From: CAZYWA01 sp964650975 [NCBI: uncultured bacterium]
GTDB lineage: Bacteria; JADJOY01
DNA length: 26,924 nucleotides
Reading direction: 5' to 3'
Assembly: GCA_964650975.1 (NCBI GenBank)
Contig: CAZYWA010000029.1
Span: 1 to 26,924 of the forward strand
Shown here: positions 16,940-25,652 of the stretch, piece after piece
Layout: every line of letters starts with the position of its first letter
How positions within the stretch are numbered: the stretch's first letter is position 1
Notes under the pieces: generated by a model
Databases searched by the model: none
What the model was told of the DNA's origin: nothing
The model's input: the letters and a program-made list of their open reading frames with translations, nothing else
Program-made: the position numbers and the translations under genes

Positions 16940-18670
16940 CTAGCCGAGGTTTCGCGCCATCCGCAGCGACAGCGCCATGATGGTGAGCGTCGGGTTGAAG
17001 CCGCCCGCCGACGCGAACACCGAGCCGTCGGCGACGTAGAGATTCTCGACCTCGTGGACGCGGCTGAAAGCGTCCACCACCGAATTCGCCGGATCGCTGC
17101 CCATCCGCGCGGTGCCCATGATGTGCGCCGTGGCGGCCGGACCCGCCAGCTCCTCGCCCGATCCCAAAGCTGACGCCAGCGTGCCGAGCGGTACGTAGAA
17201 ACCCGCTGTCGCGCCCGGTGCGGCCTTGCACAAGGCGCCGAGCTTGGGGCCGATGGCTGCCGCGGCGGCGATCTCGAACGCGTGCGCCGAGTGGGTGATG
17301 CGCGGCACCGGTAGACCCTGGAAGTCGCGGATGTCTGGATCGAGGTCGACGCGATTCCCGAGCTGCGGCATGTCCTCGCCGACCATCGACACGCCGCACA
17401 CGTGCTTTCGGACCAGCCCCTTCCGCATCAGGTTCTTGTGCGTCGTGCCGGCGAAGCCCGGGATCGCTCCGTAGATCTGCGCCTCCTCGAGCAGCAAGAA
17501 CGAACCGCCCATCTCGAGGATGCCGCCCTTGAGATACGGCAGCCCGGCGTCCTTCGCGGCCTGGCGCACGTCGGGGCCGAGATCGGGGCCGACGAAATCG
17601 TCCATCGTGTGGGTGCTCGATGGGCCACGCCAGGCGTGGACGTCGTCCGGGAACACGCCGACGCCGAGGGTGAAGAAGTGAAACATCAGGTTACGCCCCA
17701 GCTGCCCCGAACGGTTGCCGACTCCGTCCGGATGGGCCGAGGTGCTGGAGAGCAACAGCAGGCGCGCGGTCTCGATCGCCGACGCCGCGACGATCACGAT
17801 GTCGGCGGTCGCGGTCTTGGAAGAGCCGCTCGCGTCCACGTAGGTGACGCCGGTGGCGTGCTTGCCGTCGAGGCTGGTCTCGATCCGGGTCACGAAGCAG
17901 CGCGGCTCGAGCACCGCGCCGGCCAGAAGCGCCGGGTGCAGGAACGAGATCGCGGCGCCACCGCGGGCGTTGATCGGACAGCCGAAGCCCGAGCAGAAGC
18001 CGCACGAGTTGCAGCGCGGACGGCCCTCGAAGGTCTGCGAGTTGACCGCCATCGGGAACGGATACGGGTGAAAACCCAGACTCTCGGCTCCCTTTGCGAG
18101 CAAGGTGCCGCCGTACATCTGCGGGTTGGGCGGCATCGGGAAGGGGCCGCTACGCGGCGCCTGGGCGAGCGTCGCGGCCGGCATCTGGGTGATGTCACCC
18201 TGCACCCCGAGCTTCGCCTCGATCTCGTCGTAGAAAGGAGCCAGCTCCTCGTAGGTGAGCGGCCAGTCGGCCACGTTCGCTCCCGGCACCGGACCGTAGA
18301 GCGAGAGCCCCTTGAAATCCTGCATCCAGAAGCGCGGCGTCTTGGCGTCCCAGTGGACCGTGCCGCCTCCCACCGTGGTGGGAAGGGTGTTCACGTCGCC
18401 CACGAAGGAGCGCGCGAGCCCGCGAGCAGCCTCGGCCTGCGAGCGCGCGGTGCGCGGCTCGAGGGTCACGTCCTGGTTCTCGAACGAGCGCCCGGTCTTG
18501 ATCTCGTCGTTGCCGAAGAGCGAGCCGATGGGATTCTGCGTGCCGAGGCCGGGGAAGAGGTTTCGCCCCTTCTCGAGGATCGTCACCGGATGACCGGCGT
18601 TCGCGAGCGCCCACGCCGCGACGCTCCCACCCGCGCCCGAGCCGACGATCAGGACCGAGGGTTTCGCCAT
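16940..18670 (-). CDS. GMC-family FAD-dependent oxidoreductase (gluconate 2-dehydrogenase large-subunit-like)
   Basis: A 576-residue flavoprotein. The N-terminal dinucleotide fold is VLIVGSGAGGSVAAWALANAGHPVTILEKG (GxGxxG at 10-15). A Cys-rich stretch CNSCGFCSGFGCPINARGGA is typical of the gluconate/2-keto-gluconate dehydrogenase branch. The C-terminal catalytic segment AHIMGTARMGSDP and FASAGGFNPTLTIMALSLRMA supplies the active-site His and Asn. It oxidises an alcohol, sugar acid or sterol-like substrate and passes electrons onward. GGGAGG six bases before ATG 18670 fixes the start. The start overlaps the stop of the upstream small subunit (ATGA). No own signal peptide is visible, so export would be by hitch-hiking on the Tat signal of the small subunit. 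No cytochrome c subunit is adjacent. Confidence 0.93.
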   Translation of the reverse strand: MAKPSVLIVGSGAGGSVAAWALANAGHPVTILEKGRNLFPGLGTQNPIGSLFGNDEIKTGRSFENQDVTLEPRTARSQAEAARGLARSFVGDVNTLPTTVGGGTVHWDAKTPRFWMQDFKGLSLYGPVPGANVADWPLTYEELAPFYDEIEAKLGVQGDITQMPAATLAQAPRSGPFPMPPNPQMYGGTLLAKGAESLGFHPYPFPMAVNSQTFEGRPRCNSCGFCSGFGCPINARGGAAISFLHPALLAGAVLEPRCFVTRIETSLDGKHATGVTYVDASGSSKTATADIVIVAASAIETARLLLLSSTSAHPDGVGNRSGQLGRNLMFHFFTLGVGVFPDDVHAWRGPSSTHTMDDFVGPDLGPDVRQAAKDAGLPYLKGGILEMGGSFLLLEEAQIYGAIPGFAGTTHKNLMRKGLVRKHVCGVSMVGEDMPQLGNRVDLDPDIRDFQGLPVPRITHSAHAFEIAAAAAIGPKLGALCKAAPGATAGFYVPLGTLASALGSGEELAGPAATAHIMGTARMGSDPANSVVDAFSRVHEVENLYVADGSVFASAGGFNPTLTIMALSLRMARNLG

Positions 18671-19545
18671 CAGCGCCTCCCGTATCCAGGCCGCGCGAGC
18701 CAGAAGGCCTGACGAGGAGCGGCCCGGCCCGCGAATTCCACGAGCAGCCGCTCCACGAGCGGCGCGGCATCGCGGATGCTCGCGAGATCGGCCTCGCCCG
18801 CGGCCCCGGCACCGGGCCCGTCGCTCACTTCCGAATCGGTGTAACCACGCGGCTCCACGTCGCCGTCCCAGCTCGTGTAGGTCCAGCCGACCCGGTTCCG
18901 GTTCCCGCCGTACTCGGGCGCTCCGTATACCGCCTCCAGCGTGTTCGCGAGCGCGGCACCGGCGAACGTCGCGATCGCCTCGTCGCTCGAATCGGCGAGG
19001 ATCTGATCCTGCGTCGCGGCGGGCGCATCCACGAAGTCCGTCCCGCCCTGCGCCTGCGCTCGCTCGTCGAGCTTCGCGAGGCCGGTCCGGTAGATCTCCT
19101 GGAGCCCCAACACCGGTCCCGCGAACTCGCGCTCGGGAAGGCCCTGCGAGCCCTCGATGCGGATCCTCCAGCCCAGCTCCACTTGCGCGTCGAGCGGCAC
19201 GAAGTCCGCGAAGGCGTCGTGGGTGGCGCCCGCGCGATCGGAAAACGGACCGCCCGCGTGAATCGGCGGGACCGCGAACCCGAACGCGCCGAGCAGCATG
19301 TCGATCGCTTCGGCGGCGCCCGCCTCGATCGCTCCGGGGTCGGGATCCTCGGGTGGCCCGGGCACGAACCGCGCCGTCACCGCGCGGAGCGTCGCCAACT
19401 CGTGGGCGTCGAGGAACCGGCCGGCACCGCCCTTCGCGGAGCCGCTCGAGCCGCCGCTCGAGCCCCCGCACTCGGGCAGGAGCGCCAGCAACCCGAGCGC
19501 GCCACTCGCCTTGACGAACGCGCGCCGCCCGAGATCGAAGCTCAT
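18670..19545 (-). CDS. Gluconate 2-dehydrogenase subunit 3 family protein (Tat-exported)
   Basis: A 291-residue partner of the GMC flavoprotein. The N-terminus MSFDLGRRAFVKASGALGLLALLPECGGSSGGSSG has a twin-arginine motif (RRAFVK, Arg7-Arg8), a hydrophobic stretch and a Cys26 followed by a Gly/Ser linker. This suggests Tat export and possibly lipidation, although LPEC is a weak lipobox. The body shows the family pattern FLDAHELATLRAVTARFVPG near the front and AVYGAPEYGGNRNRVGW later. No Shine-Dalgarno precedes ATG 19545. Instead TATCGT (19557-19552) ends six bases before the start codon, compatible with a leaderless transcript. Confidence 0.88.
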   Translation of the reverse strand: MSFDLGRRAFVKASGALGLLALLPECGGSSGGSSGSAKGGAGRFLDAHELATLRAVTARFVPGPPEDPDPGAIEAGAAEAIDMLLGAFGFAVPPIHAGGPFSDRAGATHDAFADFVPLDAQVELGWRIRIEGSQGLPEREFAGPVLGLQEIYRTGLAKLDERAQAQGGTDFVDAPAATQDQILADSSDEAIATFAGAALANTLEAVYGAPEYGGNRNRVGWTYTSWDGDVEPRGYTDSEVSDGPGAGAAGEADLASIRDAAPLVERLLVEFAGRAAPRQAFWLARPGYGRR

Positions 19546-19587
19546 GCGCGAACGATAGCAGCAGCTCGGGCGATCTTCTCGGGGTTC

Positions 19588-20022
19588 TCAGGAGTGTTGC
19601 GCGTCGTCATCGCCCTCGCTCTCGACGTGGAAGCGATGGAGGATCCGGTGCAGCACCGGCGACAACAGAAGGCCGGCGCTGGCGATCAGCACGATGCCGC
19701 TGTAGAGCGCGTAGAGCGACGCGAACACCTTGCCGGCGTCGGTGGTGAGCTCGGCCACCGGTCCCATGCCGCCCAGGATCATCGACGCGTTGTAGAGGCA
19801 GTCGACCCAGCGCTCGACGCCGCCCAGGAAGTGATACCCGCCCATGCCGATCGCGAGCGAAACCCCGATCACCCCGAGCACCACGACGCCGCTGCGCAGC
19901 AGCCGGCGCCGGAAGACCGGAATCGGTGCCAGCGGCTCGTTCCGCCGCTCGTAATCGAGCAACCGCGCGCGGCGATGCTCGCGACGTGTGCTGGCCGGAC
20001 CGCGCGTTCGTTGCGGGCTCAA
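19588..20022 (-). CDS. Small two-helix membrane protein resembling a potassium-channel pore module
   Basis: About 144 residues if started at TTG 20022, which overlaps the CoA transferase stop (TTGA, 20022-20019); I see no in-frame ATG or GTG downstream that would leave an intact protein. After a basic N-terminal segment (EHRRARLLDYERRNEP) there is one membrane helix (SGVVVLGVIGVSLAIGMGGYHFL), a re-entrant-looking loop (YNASMILGGMGPVAE) and a second helix (ASLYALYSGIVLIASAGLLLSPVLH), with an acidic tail. This TM-loop-TM layout recalls two-TM ion channel modules, but the TVGYG filter is missing, so K+ transport is not established. Open frame continues above 20022 but is antisense-like shadow inside the CaiB gene. 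Confidence 0.72.
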   Translation of the reverse strand: MSPQRTRGPASTRREHRRARLLDYERRNEPLAPIPVFRRRLLRSGVVVLGVIGVSLAIGMGGYHFLGGVERWVDCLYNASMILGGMGPVAELTTDAGKVFASLYALYSGIVLIASAGLLLSPVLHRILHRFHVESEGDDDAQHS

Positions 20023-22457
20023 AAGACGATCTGCCCCTCGACCAGCGCCCGGTAGCGGTCTTCCGGAATCCCCAGGAGCTCGCGGAACACGTGCTCGTTG
20101 TCCTGGCCGATCATCGGGCCCGTGCGGACCGCGGCTTCGCTTTTGCTGAGCTTCACGTACGAGCCATAGATCGTTTCCTTGAAGCCGAGCGGGTGAGTGA
20201 CCTCGAGGAACGTGCCGCGCGCTCGATAGTGGGGATCGTGGAGCAGGTCCGCGACGCTCAGCACCGGCGCGGCCGGGACCCCGTGCGACTGAAGCCGCGC
20301 GGCCAGCGCATGATCGTCCTGGGAGCGCGTCCACTCGGACAAGCGCTCGTGCAGCGCATCGAGGTTCTCGAGCCGCGTGGCGAGCGACGCGAAGGCCGCC
20401 GCGCTCGTCCAATCGGGTGAGCCCATCGCCGCGACCAGTCCCTGCCACTCGGCGTCGTCGCCGCACGCGATCGAGATCCAGCGGTCGTCGCCCGCGCAGC
20501 GGAACACCCCGTGCGGCGCGGCCATTCCGCGTGGATGACGGTTGCCGAGCGGGCCGCCCTCGCGGCGGTTCATTTCCCAGTCCATGAAGGCCGGGCCGAC
20601 CAGCTGCATCACCGCTTCCTGCTGCGAATAATCGACGTGCTGGCCCTCACCGGTGCGATCGCGATGATGGAGCGCGGTCAGGATCGCGAACGCACCGAAG
20701 ATGCCATTCAGCGGATCCGAGAACGCGTTCTCGACCGGAATCGGCGGACCGCCGACGTAGCCCACCAGACTGTCGAGACCGGTGGTGCTGGTGAGGCTCA
20801 AACCGTAGGTACGGATGTCCTTGAGCGGCCCGGTGAGACCGGCGGCGGGCATCGAGAACATCACCAGATCGGGGCGCACCGCGCTCAACCGGTCGTAGCC
20901 GAGCTCGAGCTCGTTCATGACCCCAGGGCCGAAGTTCTCGATCACCACATCGCAGGTCCGGATCAGCTCGCGCGCCAGCTCCCGCGCCTCGGGCTTCTTC
21001 AAGTTGAGCGTCACGCTCCCCTGCCCGGCCCAGCACGCGTGATTGGAGAGACTGCGATTGGGATCGCGCACGCCCTCGCCGAAGGGCGGCAGCTGCCGCG
21101 TCATGTCGATCCGCGCCCGCGACTCGATCTTGTAGACCTCGGCCCCCAGGAACCCGAGCGTCTGCCCGACCACCGGCCCGGCCCATACCCAGCCGAAGTT
21201 GGCGACCCGAATGCCGGCGAGCGGCAGCCTGGGAGGGACCGGCTCCCGCCGGTCCGGCGTGCGATCGCGATCGTCCGCGGCGCGGCGGGACTCGCGCCCT
21301 CCCACCTCGACGTCCGCGTTGTGCTCGCCCAGTCGCGGCGCGGCGCGGGTGGGGCCGCCTGGGCTCTTGGGCAGCTTGAACGGTGCGCCGAGCGTGCGAA
21401 TTCGGCCCAGGTCGGGGTGGTCGAGCTCGACCAGGTAGCCGCGCGCTTTCAGGTGCGCCTGCTCGGCGGCCTCACCCACCTGGAAGACCGCGGTGACCGG
21501 CACGCCCGCGGCCTGGCAGCGCTCCATCACGTCGAATTTCGACTTGTCCGCGAGCCACTCCTCGATGAAGGGATAGATCACGTCCGAGTTCTGCGCGCGC
21601 TGGAACATGTCCTGGAACATGTCGAGCTGCGCCCACTCGGGATCGCCCATCACCTTCACCAGGCCGTTCCACTGGCCGGGCTCGAGCGCCAGCATCCACA
21701 CGTGGCCGTCGGCGCACGGGAGGATAGTGGCGGGAGCGCCGAGCGGCATGCCGACGCCGGTGCGCCGCTCCCATTTTCCGTCCTGCGCGTAGCCGCCGAT
21801 GTTCTGGCCGCCCACGAACGCGGCCGCGATCGCCTCGGCGGTCGAGACGTCGACGTGCTGACCGCCGCCCACGTTCGTGCGCCCCATCACGGCCGCGAGC
21901 CCCCACGTAGCCGCGGTCATCGCGCCGAAGAAATCCGCCGCGAAGGTGCCGTGCTCGAGCGGCGACTCTCCGGGGCGACCACAGTAGCGGTGGCTCGCGC
22001 CGGAGAGGTGGTAGGCGTTGAGATCGTGGCCCTTCCAGCTCGCGTAGGGACCGTTCTGGCCGAACGGCGTGATCGAGATCACCACCAGATCCGGATTGAG
22101 GCGCGCGAGCGACGCGACGTCGAGGCCAAGCTCGGCCAGCCGCCCCGGCGTGAAATTCTCGATCAAGAGATCGGCGTTCCGGATCAGATCGAGCAGCCGC
22201 TGGCGCGACGCGGCGTCGCTCACGTCGAGCGCCACGCTCTGCTTCCCCGTATTGAGGAAAAAGAACGTGCCGCTTTTCTCGTGATGCGGAGCGTCGCCCG
22301 GAAACGGGCCCCAGGTGCGGGTCACGTCGCCGCGGCCCGGCGGCTCGATCTTGAGCACCTCGGCGCCGTAGTCGGCGAAGACCTTGGCGCAGAACGCCGC
22401 CGACACGCCCTCGCCAAGCTCGATCACGCGGATCCCCGCGAGCGCACCGTTGTTCAT
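20019..22457 (-). CDS. Fused tandem-domain CaiB/BaiF CoA transferase
   Basis: About 812 residues from ATG 22457, twice the family length. Domain 1 (about 1-386) begins LAGIRVIELGEGVSAAFCAKVFADYGAEVLKIE and has the catalytic Asp145 in KGHDLNAYHLSG. Domain 2 (about 412-812) begins LAGIRVANFGWVWAGPVVGQTLGFLGAEVYKIE, but the corresponding position reads IRTYGLSLTSTTGL, with Gly552 instead of Asp. Only the first half should carry the acyl intermediate; the second is probably structural or CoA-binding. The Arg/Asp/Pro-rich linker (387-411, bases 21225-21299) contains a palindromic repeat. A GAGGAG lies at 22472-22477, about 14 bases upstream; ATG 22484 in the same frame is an alternative. Its stop overlaps the channel-like gene. 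Confidence 0.9.
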   Translation of the reverse strand: MNNGALAGIRVIELGEGVSAAFCAKVFADYGAEVLKIEPPGRGDVTRTWGPFPGDAPHHEKSGTFFFLNTGKQSVALDVSDAASRQRLLDLIRNADLLIENFTPGRLAELGLDVASLARLNPDLVVISITPFGQNGPYASWKGHDLNAYHLSGASHRYCGRPGESPLEHGTFAADFFGAMTAATWGLAAVMGRTNVGGGQHVDVSTAEAIAAAFVGGQNIGGYAQDGKWERRTGVGMPLGAPATILPCADGHVWMLALEPGQWNGLVKVMGDPEWAQLDMFQDMFQRAQNSDVIYPFIEEWLADKSKFDVMERCQAAGVPVTAVFQVGEAAEQAHLKARGYLVELDHPDLGRIRTLGAPFKLPKSPGGPTRAAPRLGEHNADVEVGGRESRRAADDRDRTPDRREPVPPRLPLAGIRVANFGWVWAGPVVGQTLGFLGAEVYKIESRARIDMTRQLPPFGEGVRDPNRSLSNHACWAGQGSVTLNLKKPEARELARELIRTCDVVIENFGPGVMNELELGYDRLSAVRPDLVMFSMPAAGLTGPLKDIRTYGLSLTSTTGLDSLVGYVGGPPIPVENAFSDPLNGIFGAFAILTALHHRDRTGEGQHVDYSQQEAVMQLVGPAFMDWEMNRREGGPLGNRHPRGMAAPHGVFRCAGDDRWISIACGDDAEWQGLVAAMGSPDWTSAAAFASLATRLENLDALHERLSEWTRSQDDHALAARLQSHGVPAAPVLSVADLLHDPHYRARGTFLEVTHPLGFKETIYGSYVKLSKSEAAVRTGPMIGQDNEHVFRELLGIPEDRYRALVEGQIVF
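21232..21257. repeat. Palindromic element variant inside the CaiB fusion linker
   Basis: On the plus strand a GAGGGACC core (21233-21240) overlaps a 7-base-pair hairpin, GACCGGC (21237-21243) and GCCGGTC (21248-21254), with loop TCCC. The same 26 bases occur, in reverse complement, at about 25759-25784. Read on the minus strand it encodes part of the inter-domain linker (PDRREPVPPR). Confidence 0.8.
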
Positions 22458-22604
22458 CGGCTCGTCATCTCCTCGGGTTGGCACGACAGCGCGGCGGGCC
22501 GATCCCGCTCGCGCGCATGGCGTGCGAGCGACCGCACGCGCTCCACGCCTCGCAGGCCCGGTGGATCACGCCGCGGAAATATGGCCCGCGCCGGCGGCCC
22601 GCGG

Positions 22605-22731
22605 CGAGCGATCGATCGCTCGATGGAGCCCATTCCAGCGCTCGCGCGCGAGGAGCGCCACAGGCGCGGGCGCGCGCTCCAAACGGCATCCCCGCGATTC
22701 CGGTTGGAGGGCCACCGGTCCCTCGGTGGCC
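22605..22731. repeat. Palindrome and paired core elements in a 300-base gene-free gap
   Basis: The gap 22458-22757 between the fused CoA transferase start and the mannosidase stop contains no gene I can support. It holds a perfect 18-base palindrome, CGAGCGATCGATCGCTCG (22605-22622). A degenerate unit with arms GCGCGC (22644-22649, 22672-22677) enclosing GAGG and an inner GCGCC/GGCGC stem follows. Then comes a perfect hairpin with arms GGCCACC (22710-22716) and GGTGGCC (22725-22731) around GGTCCCTC. The promoter of the CoA transferase may lie here but none is clear. Confidence 0.75.
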
Positions 22732-22757
22732 GGCGGCGGCGCCTCGAGTCGCTCGAA

Positions 22758-25604
22758 TCACGTTCCATGCCGCGCGGTGCTGCGGTGGAACCGGACATTG
22801 CGGATCGCGCGGCTCATGTCGACCGTGAAGTCGGCGCCGGTGCCGGTGACCGCGACGCCGTCGATCGCGTCCTCGAGGCCGTTCACGGCCCACACCTGAT
22901 CGAAACCCGAAAGCGCCGTGGTCACGTGCACTGGACCGGCCGTGTCGCCGTGGCGGACGAGGCGCATCACCAGGTCGTCGCTGCGGTCGTAGGCGCGCTT
23001 GAGGGTGCTGAGCGTCACGTCCGCGCGGTCGATCGAGAGCCACGAGCGGGACGCCGGCAGCGTGCCCGCCGCACGCTGGATCGACTGGACCACCACCGGC
23101 TCGCGCGCTTCGGTGCTGCGACGATACGACTGGCCGTCGAGCCAGCTGGCACCGGGCCGCCCGCCGACCTCGATGCGGGTGGTGTAGCTCTGCCGATCCT
23201 CGCCGCCAGGGCCCAGGAAATCCCAGAAGGTGTTGCGGGTGAGCATCACCTCGGCAACGCCGTCCGCGGAGGCGGCGACACCGCGGCTGCCCTGGAACGA
23301 GAGCCACAGGCCGCCGCTGCCGGTCGGCGACGCGAGATCCGCCCACTCGGTGACCGGCCAGAAGGTGGGGTCGAAGAGCTTGCGGCGCGGCCGGGCGAGC
23401 TCGCCAAACGGAACACTGGTGGTCAGCCGATCGCCGTGCATCGGAGTGCGGAAGCGCGCCACCACCGTCGTGAGATCGGGCGCCGCGAGCGTGGTGTCGA
23501 GCTCGAGGCCGGGCGAGCTGGCACCCAGCACGATCTCGCGCACCAGCGGTCCGAGCTCGCTCGGCTCGGTGAGGCGGATCCGCGCCGAGACAGGACCGCG
23601 CTCGACCAGCTCGACCGTGCGCGCCGGATTCGGCGTGCAGCTGCTGGCGATCTCCTGAAAGGTGCGGCCCATCTCGCTGCCGATCCGGTAGGCGCCGCCC
23701 AGATCGCGGTAGGTCACGATGTCGTTCGAGGGACCGTTGAGCAGCTCGGCGCCGCTCGCATCGTGGATCGATGCTAAGCAATAACCCTTCTCCTGCGCGA
23801 TCACTGCGCGCACCGTGCCATTCTCCAGCACGATCGTGTCCGCGCTCGCCACGTCGTCCACCGGCTGGCCCGCGGCGAGAAGCTCGACCTTCACCGAGGG
23901 CAGCGACGCGCGCGCCACTCCGGGCGCGCCGTCGAGCGCAACGCCCCAGGTGCGATGCGAGAGCGGCGCCAGCGGCGGCGTCTCGACCCGGACGTCCGCG
24001 AACCAGGCGAGCCTGTGCTCGTCGAAGGCGATGCCGAGCACCTGCGTAGGTAGCACGCCCGCCTCGGGATCGACCGCCACGGGCTGATCGCCCGGCCCGC
24101 TCACCTCGATCGACGTCTCGACCTCACCGGCCCGCTCCCAGCTCGCCGGGTTCGCCACCAGCAGCAGCGCAGCGCCTCCCGGCACGGCCGGGGTGTCGAG
24201 CCCTTTGGCCAGCTCGGCGATCGAGCTCGAGAGTGCCTGATTGCCCTGGCTCCAGGCATTTTCGGACCACGGCACCAGATCCACGGCCAATCCCGCCGAG
24301 GTGGTGGTGCCGGTGATCGCGTCGTGGTGATCCATGAACGCGGACGAGTCCCAGCCCGAGTCGATGACATCGAACGGATAGTCGCCACCGGCCGCGGCCG
24401 AGGCGATCGCTCCCAGCTTCTCCGCCGAGGTGAGGAACGCGTTCGCCTGGCGAACCGTGTCCTTCAAGCCGGCGTGAGTGTCGTAGAAGCCGGTCCAGTA
24501 GGGATTGATGTCGAGGGCCAGCGCCGGCAGCTCCGCGCGGCGCGCGTCGATGAGCGACGTGTAGTCCTCGAACGTTCCGACGGCGATCCACACGCCAGTC
24601 GACGGGTAGCGCTCCGTGTTCCATTTGCGCGCGTAGTCGAGCAACGGGTGCTTGGGCCAGGTGAAATCGCCGCCCACCGGTAGAAACAGGTAGGGAGTCG
24701 TCCGGTACGGTTCGAGCTTGTCGATGTAGCCGGCGAACCGGTCGTTGGTCACGCTCGCGTCCGTGAAGGCCGGCACGTTCCAGTTGATGCCGATTCCGGA
24801 AAGGCCCGTCAGTGGATTCGAGAAGTCGAGGTCGTCGCCCATGCCGTAGCCGTACGGCATCCAGTGCGCGAGCACCTCCGCTCCGTCGGGGGCCTGCCAC
24901 ACGAAGGCGGCGCTGTGTGCGTCGCGAAGGGTCGCGGCGGTGGAGCGGGTGTCGCCGGGCGTGGGCGAGCCGTCGGGGTCAGGGCCGTCGGTGCCGCCGT
25001 CGACGCGGGCGAAGCCCACCGAGCGAAAGCCGAATTGCTCGAGGATCGAGGGCAGCGTCGCCGCGTGACCGAAGCTATCGGGCTGCCACGCCGAGGTCGG
25101 CGTGACGCCGAGATTCTTGCGGGTCCACTCGATCCCGAGCTGCCAGTCGCGCATCAGCGACTCGCCGGTGGGCAGGATCGTGTCGGGGCTGGCGAGCCCG
25201 CCGCCCACGATCTTGAGCGCGCCGCGCTCTGCCGCCGCCTTCATGCGCTCGCGATCGGCGGGGTGATCGTCCCAGTAGCGGCGCACCCACGCGACCTCGG
25301 CGATCGAGTAGTGGTAGTCGGGTTGCTGATCGAGGACGTCGAGCGCGTCGTGGAAGATCCAGCGGATGCTCGAGTCGTAGTAGCCGTCGAAGGTGTCCAT
25401 GTAGTTGAGATCGAGGTGCGCCGACTGGCTCGCGAGGAGCACCCGCTCGGCCTCGGGCGGGACGCCGAGCCGCGCGCGCAGCGCGGCTTCCGAGGTCATC
25501 GATCGGGTGGTGCCGCTCGACCCGCCGCAGGCCGCGGCGAAAGACAGCAGCGCGGCGCAGAAGCCGGACCGGCAACGCCGGCGGAGCTCGGGGTACTCGG
25601 CCAT
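22758..25604 (-). CDS. Glycoside hydrolase family 38 alpha-mannosidase, lipoprotein
   Basis: A 948-residue secreted hydrolase. The N-terminus (RRRCRSGFCAALLSFAAACGGSSG) is a signal peptide ending in a lipobox-like AAAC with Cys26, so it is probably membrane-anchored outside the cytoplasm. GH38 landmarks are ASQSAHLDLNYMDTFDGYY (zinc ligands His63 and Asp65), SAWQPDSFGHAATLPSILEQFGF (nucleophile Asp176), LPVGGDFTWP (311-314) and AFMDHHDAITGTT (His426-427). The long C-terminal beta-rich half matches the mannosidase middle and C-terminal domains. It removes terminal alpha-mannose from glycans or glycosides. A plausible promoter lies immediately upstream (TTACCA, 18-base spacer, TATTCT). Palindromic repeat loci flank the gene on both sides. 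Confidence 0.92.
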   Translation of the reverse strand: MAEYPELRRRCRSGFCAALLSFAAACGGSSGTTRSMTSEAALRARLGVPPEAERVLLASQSAHLDLNYMDTFDGYYDSSIRWIFHDALDVLDQQPDYHYSIAEVAWVRRYWDDHPADRERMKAAAERGALKIVGGGLASPDTILPTGESLMRDWQLGIEWTRKNLGVTPTSAWQPDSFGHAATLPSILEQFGFRSVGFARVDGGTDGPDPDGSPTPGDTRSTAATLRDAHSAAFVWQAPDGAEVLAHWMPYGYGMGDDLDFSNPLTGLSGIGINWNVPAFTDASVTNDRFAGYIDKLEPYRTTPYLFLPVGGDFTWPKHPLLDYARKWNTERYPSTGVWIAVGTFEDYTSLIDARRAELPALALDINPYWTGFYDTHAGLKDTVRQANAFLTSAEKLGAIASAAAGGDYPFDVIDSGWDSSAFMDHHDAITGTTTSAGLAVDLVPWSENAWSQGNQALSSSIAELAKGLDTPAVPGGAALLLVANPASWERAGEVETSIEVSGPGDQPVAVDPEAGVLPTQVLGIAFDEHRLAWFADVRVETPPLAPLSHRTWGVALDGAPGVARASLPSVKVELLAAGQPVDDVASADTIVLENGTVRAVIAQEKGYCLASIHDASGAELLNGPSNDIVTYRDLGGAYRIGSEMGRTFQEIASSCTPNPARTVELVERGPVSARIRLTEPSELGPLVREIVLGASSPGLELDTTLAAPDLTTVVARFRTPMHGDRLTTSVPFGELARPRRKLFDPTFWPVTEWADLASPTGSGGLWLSFQGSRGVAASADGVAEVMLTRNTFWDFLGPGGEDRQSYTTRIEVGGRPGASWLDGQSYRRSTEAREPVVVQSIQRAAGTLPASRSWLSIDRADVTLSTLKRAYDRSDDLVMRLVRHGDTAGPVHVTTALSGFDQVWAVNGLEDAIDGVAVTGTGADFTVDMSRAIRNVRFHRSTARHGT

Positions 25605-25613
25605 GGCCTTCGG

Positions 25614-25643
25614 AGAATACGCGTGAGCGGTGCGGTCTGGTAA
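25614..25643 (-). promoter_or_regulatory. Putative promoter of the GH38 gene
   Basis: On the minus strand, TTACCA (25643-25638; four of six matches to TTGACA) and TATTCT (25619-25614; TANNNT form) are separated by 18 bases. The -10 ends nine bases before ATG 25604, so the leader would be only a few bases long. This is a motif match by eye. Confidence 0.45.
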
Positions 25644-25652
25644 CGCGCGATC

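Noticed and set aside
22605-22622. The 18-base GATCGATC-centred palindrome as a stand-alone operator
   Set aside because: It lies in a gap full of repeat debris and GATCG-rich strings that recur next to the other repeat loci, so it is more likely part of the element family.
20511-23777. A 1088-codon plus-strand open frame
   Set aside because: It is antisense to the fused CoA transferase and GH38 genes, Arg/His/Ala-rich with no family motif, and open only because high GC makes stop codons rare.
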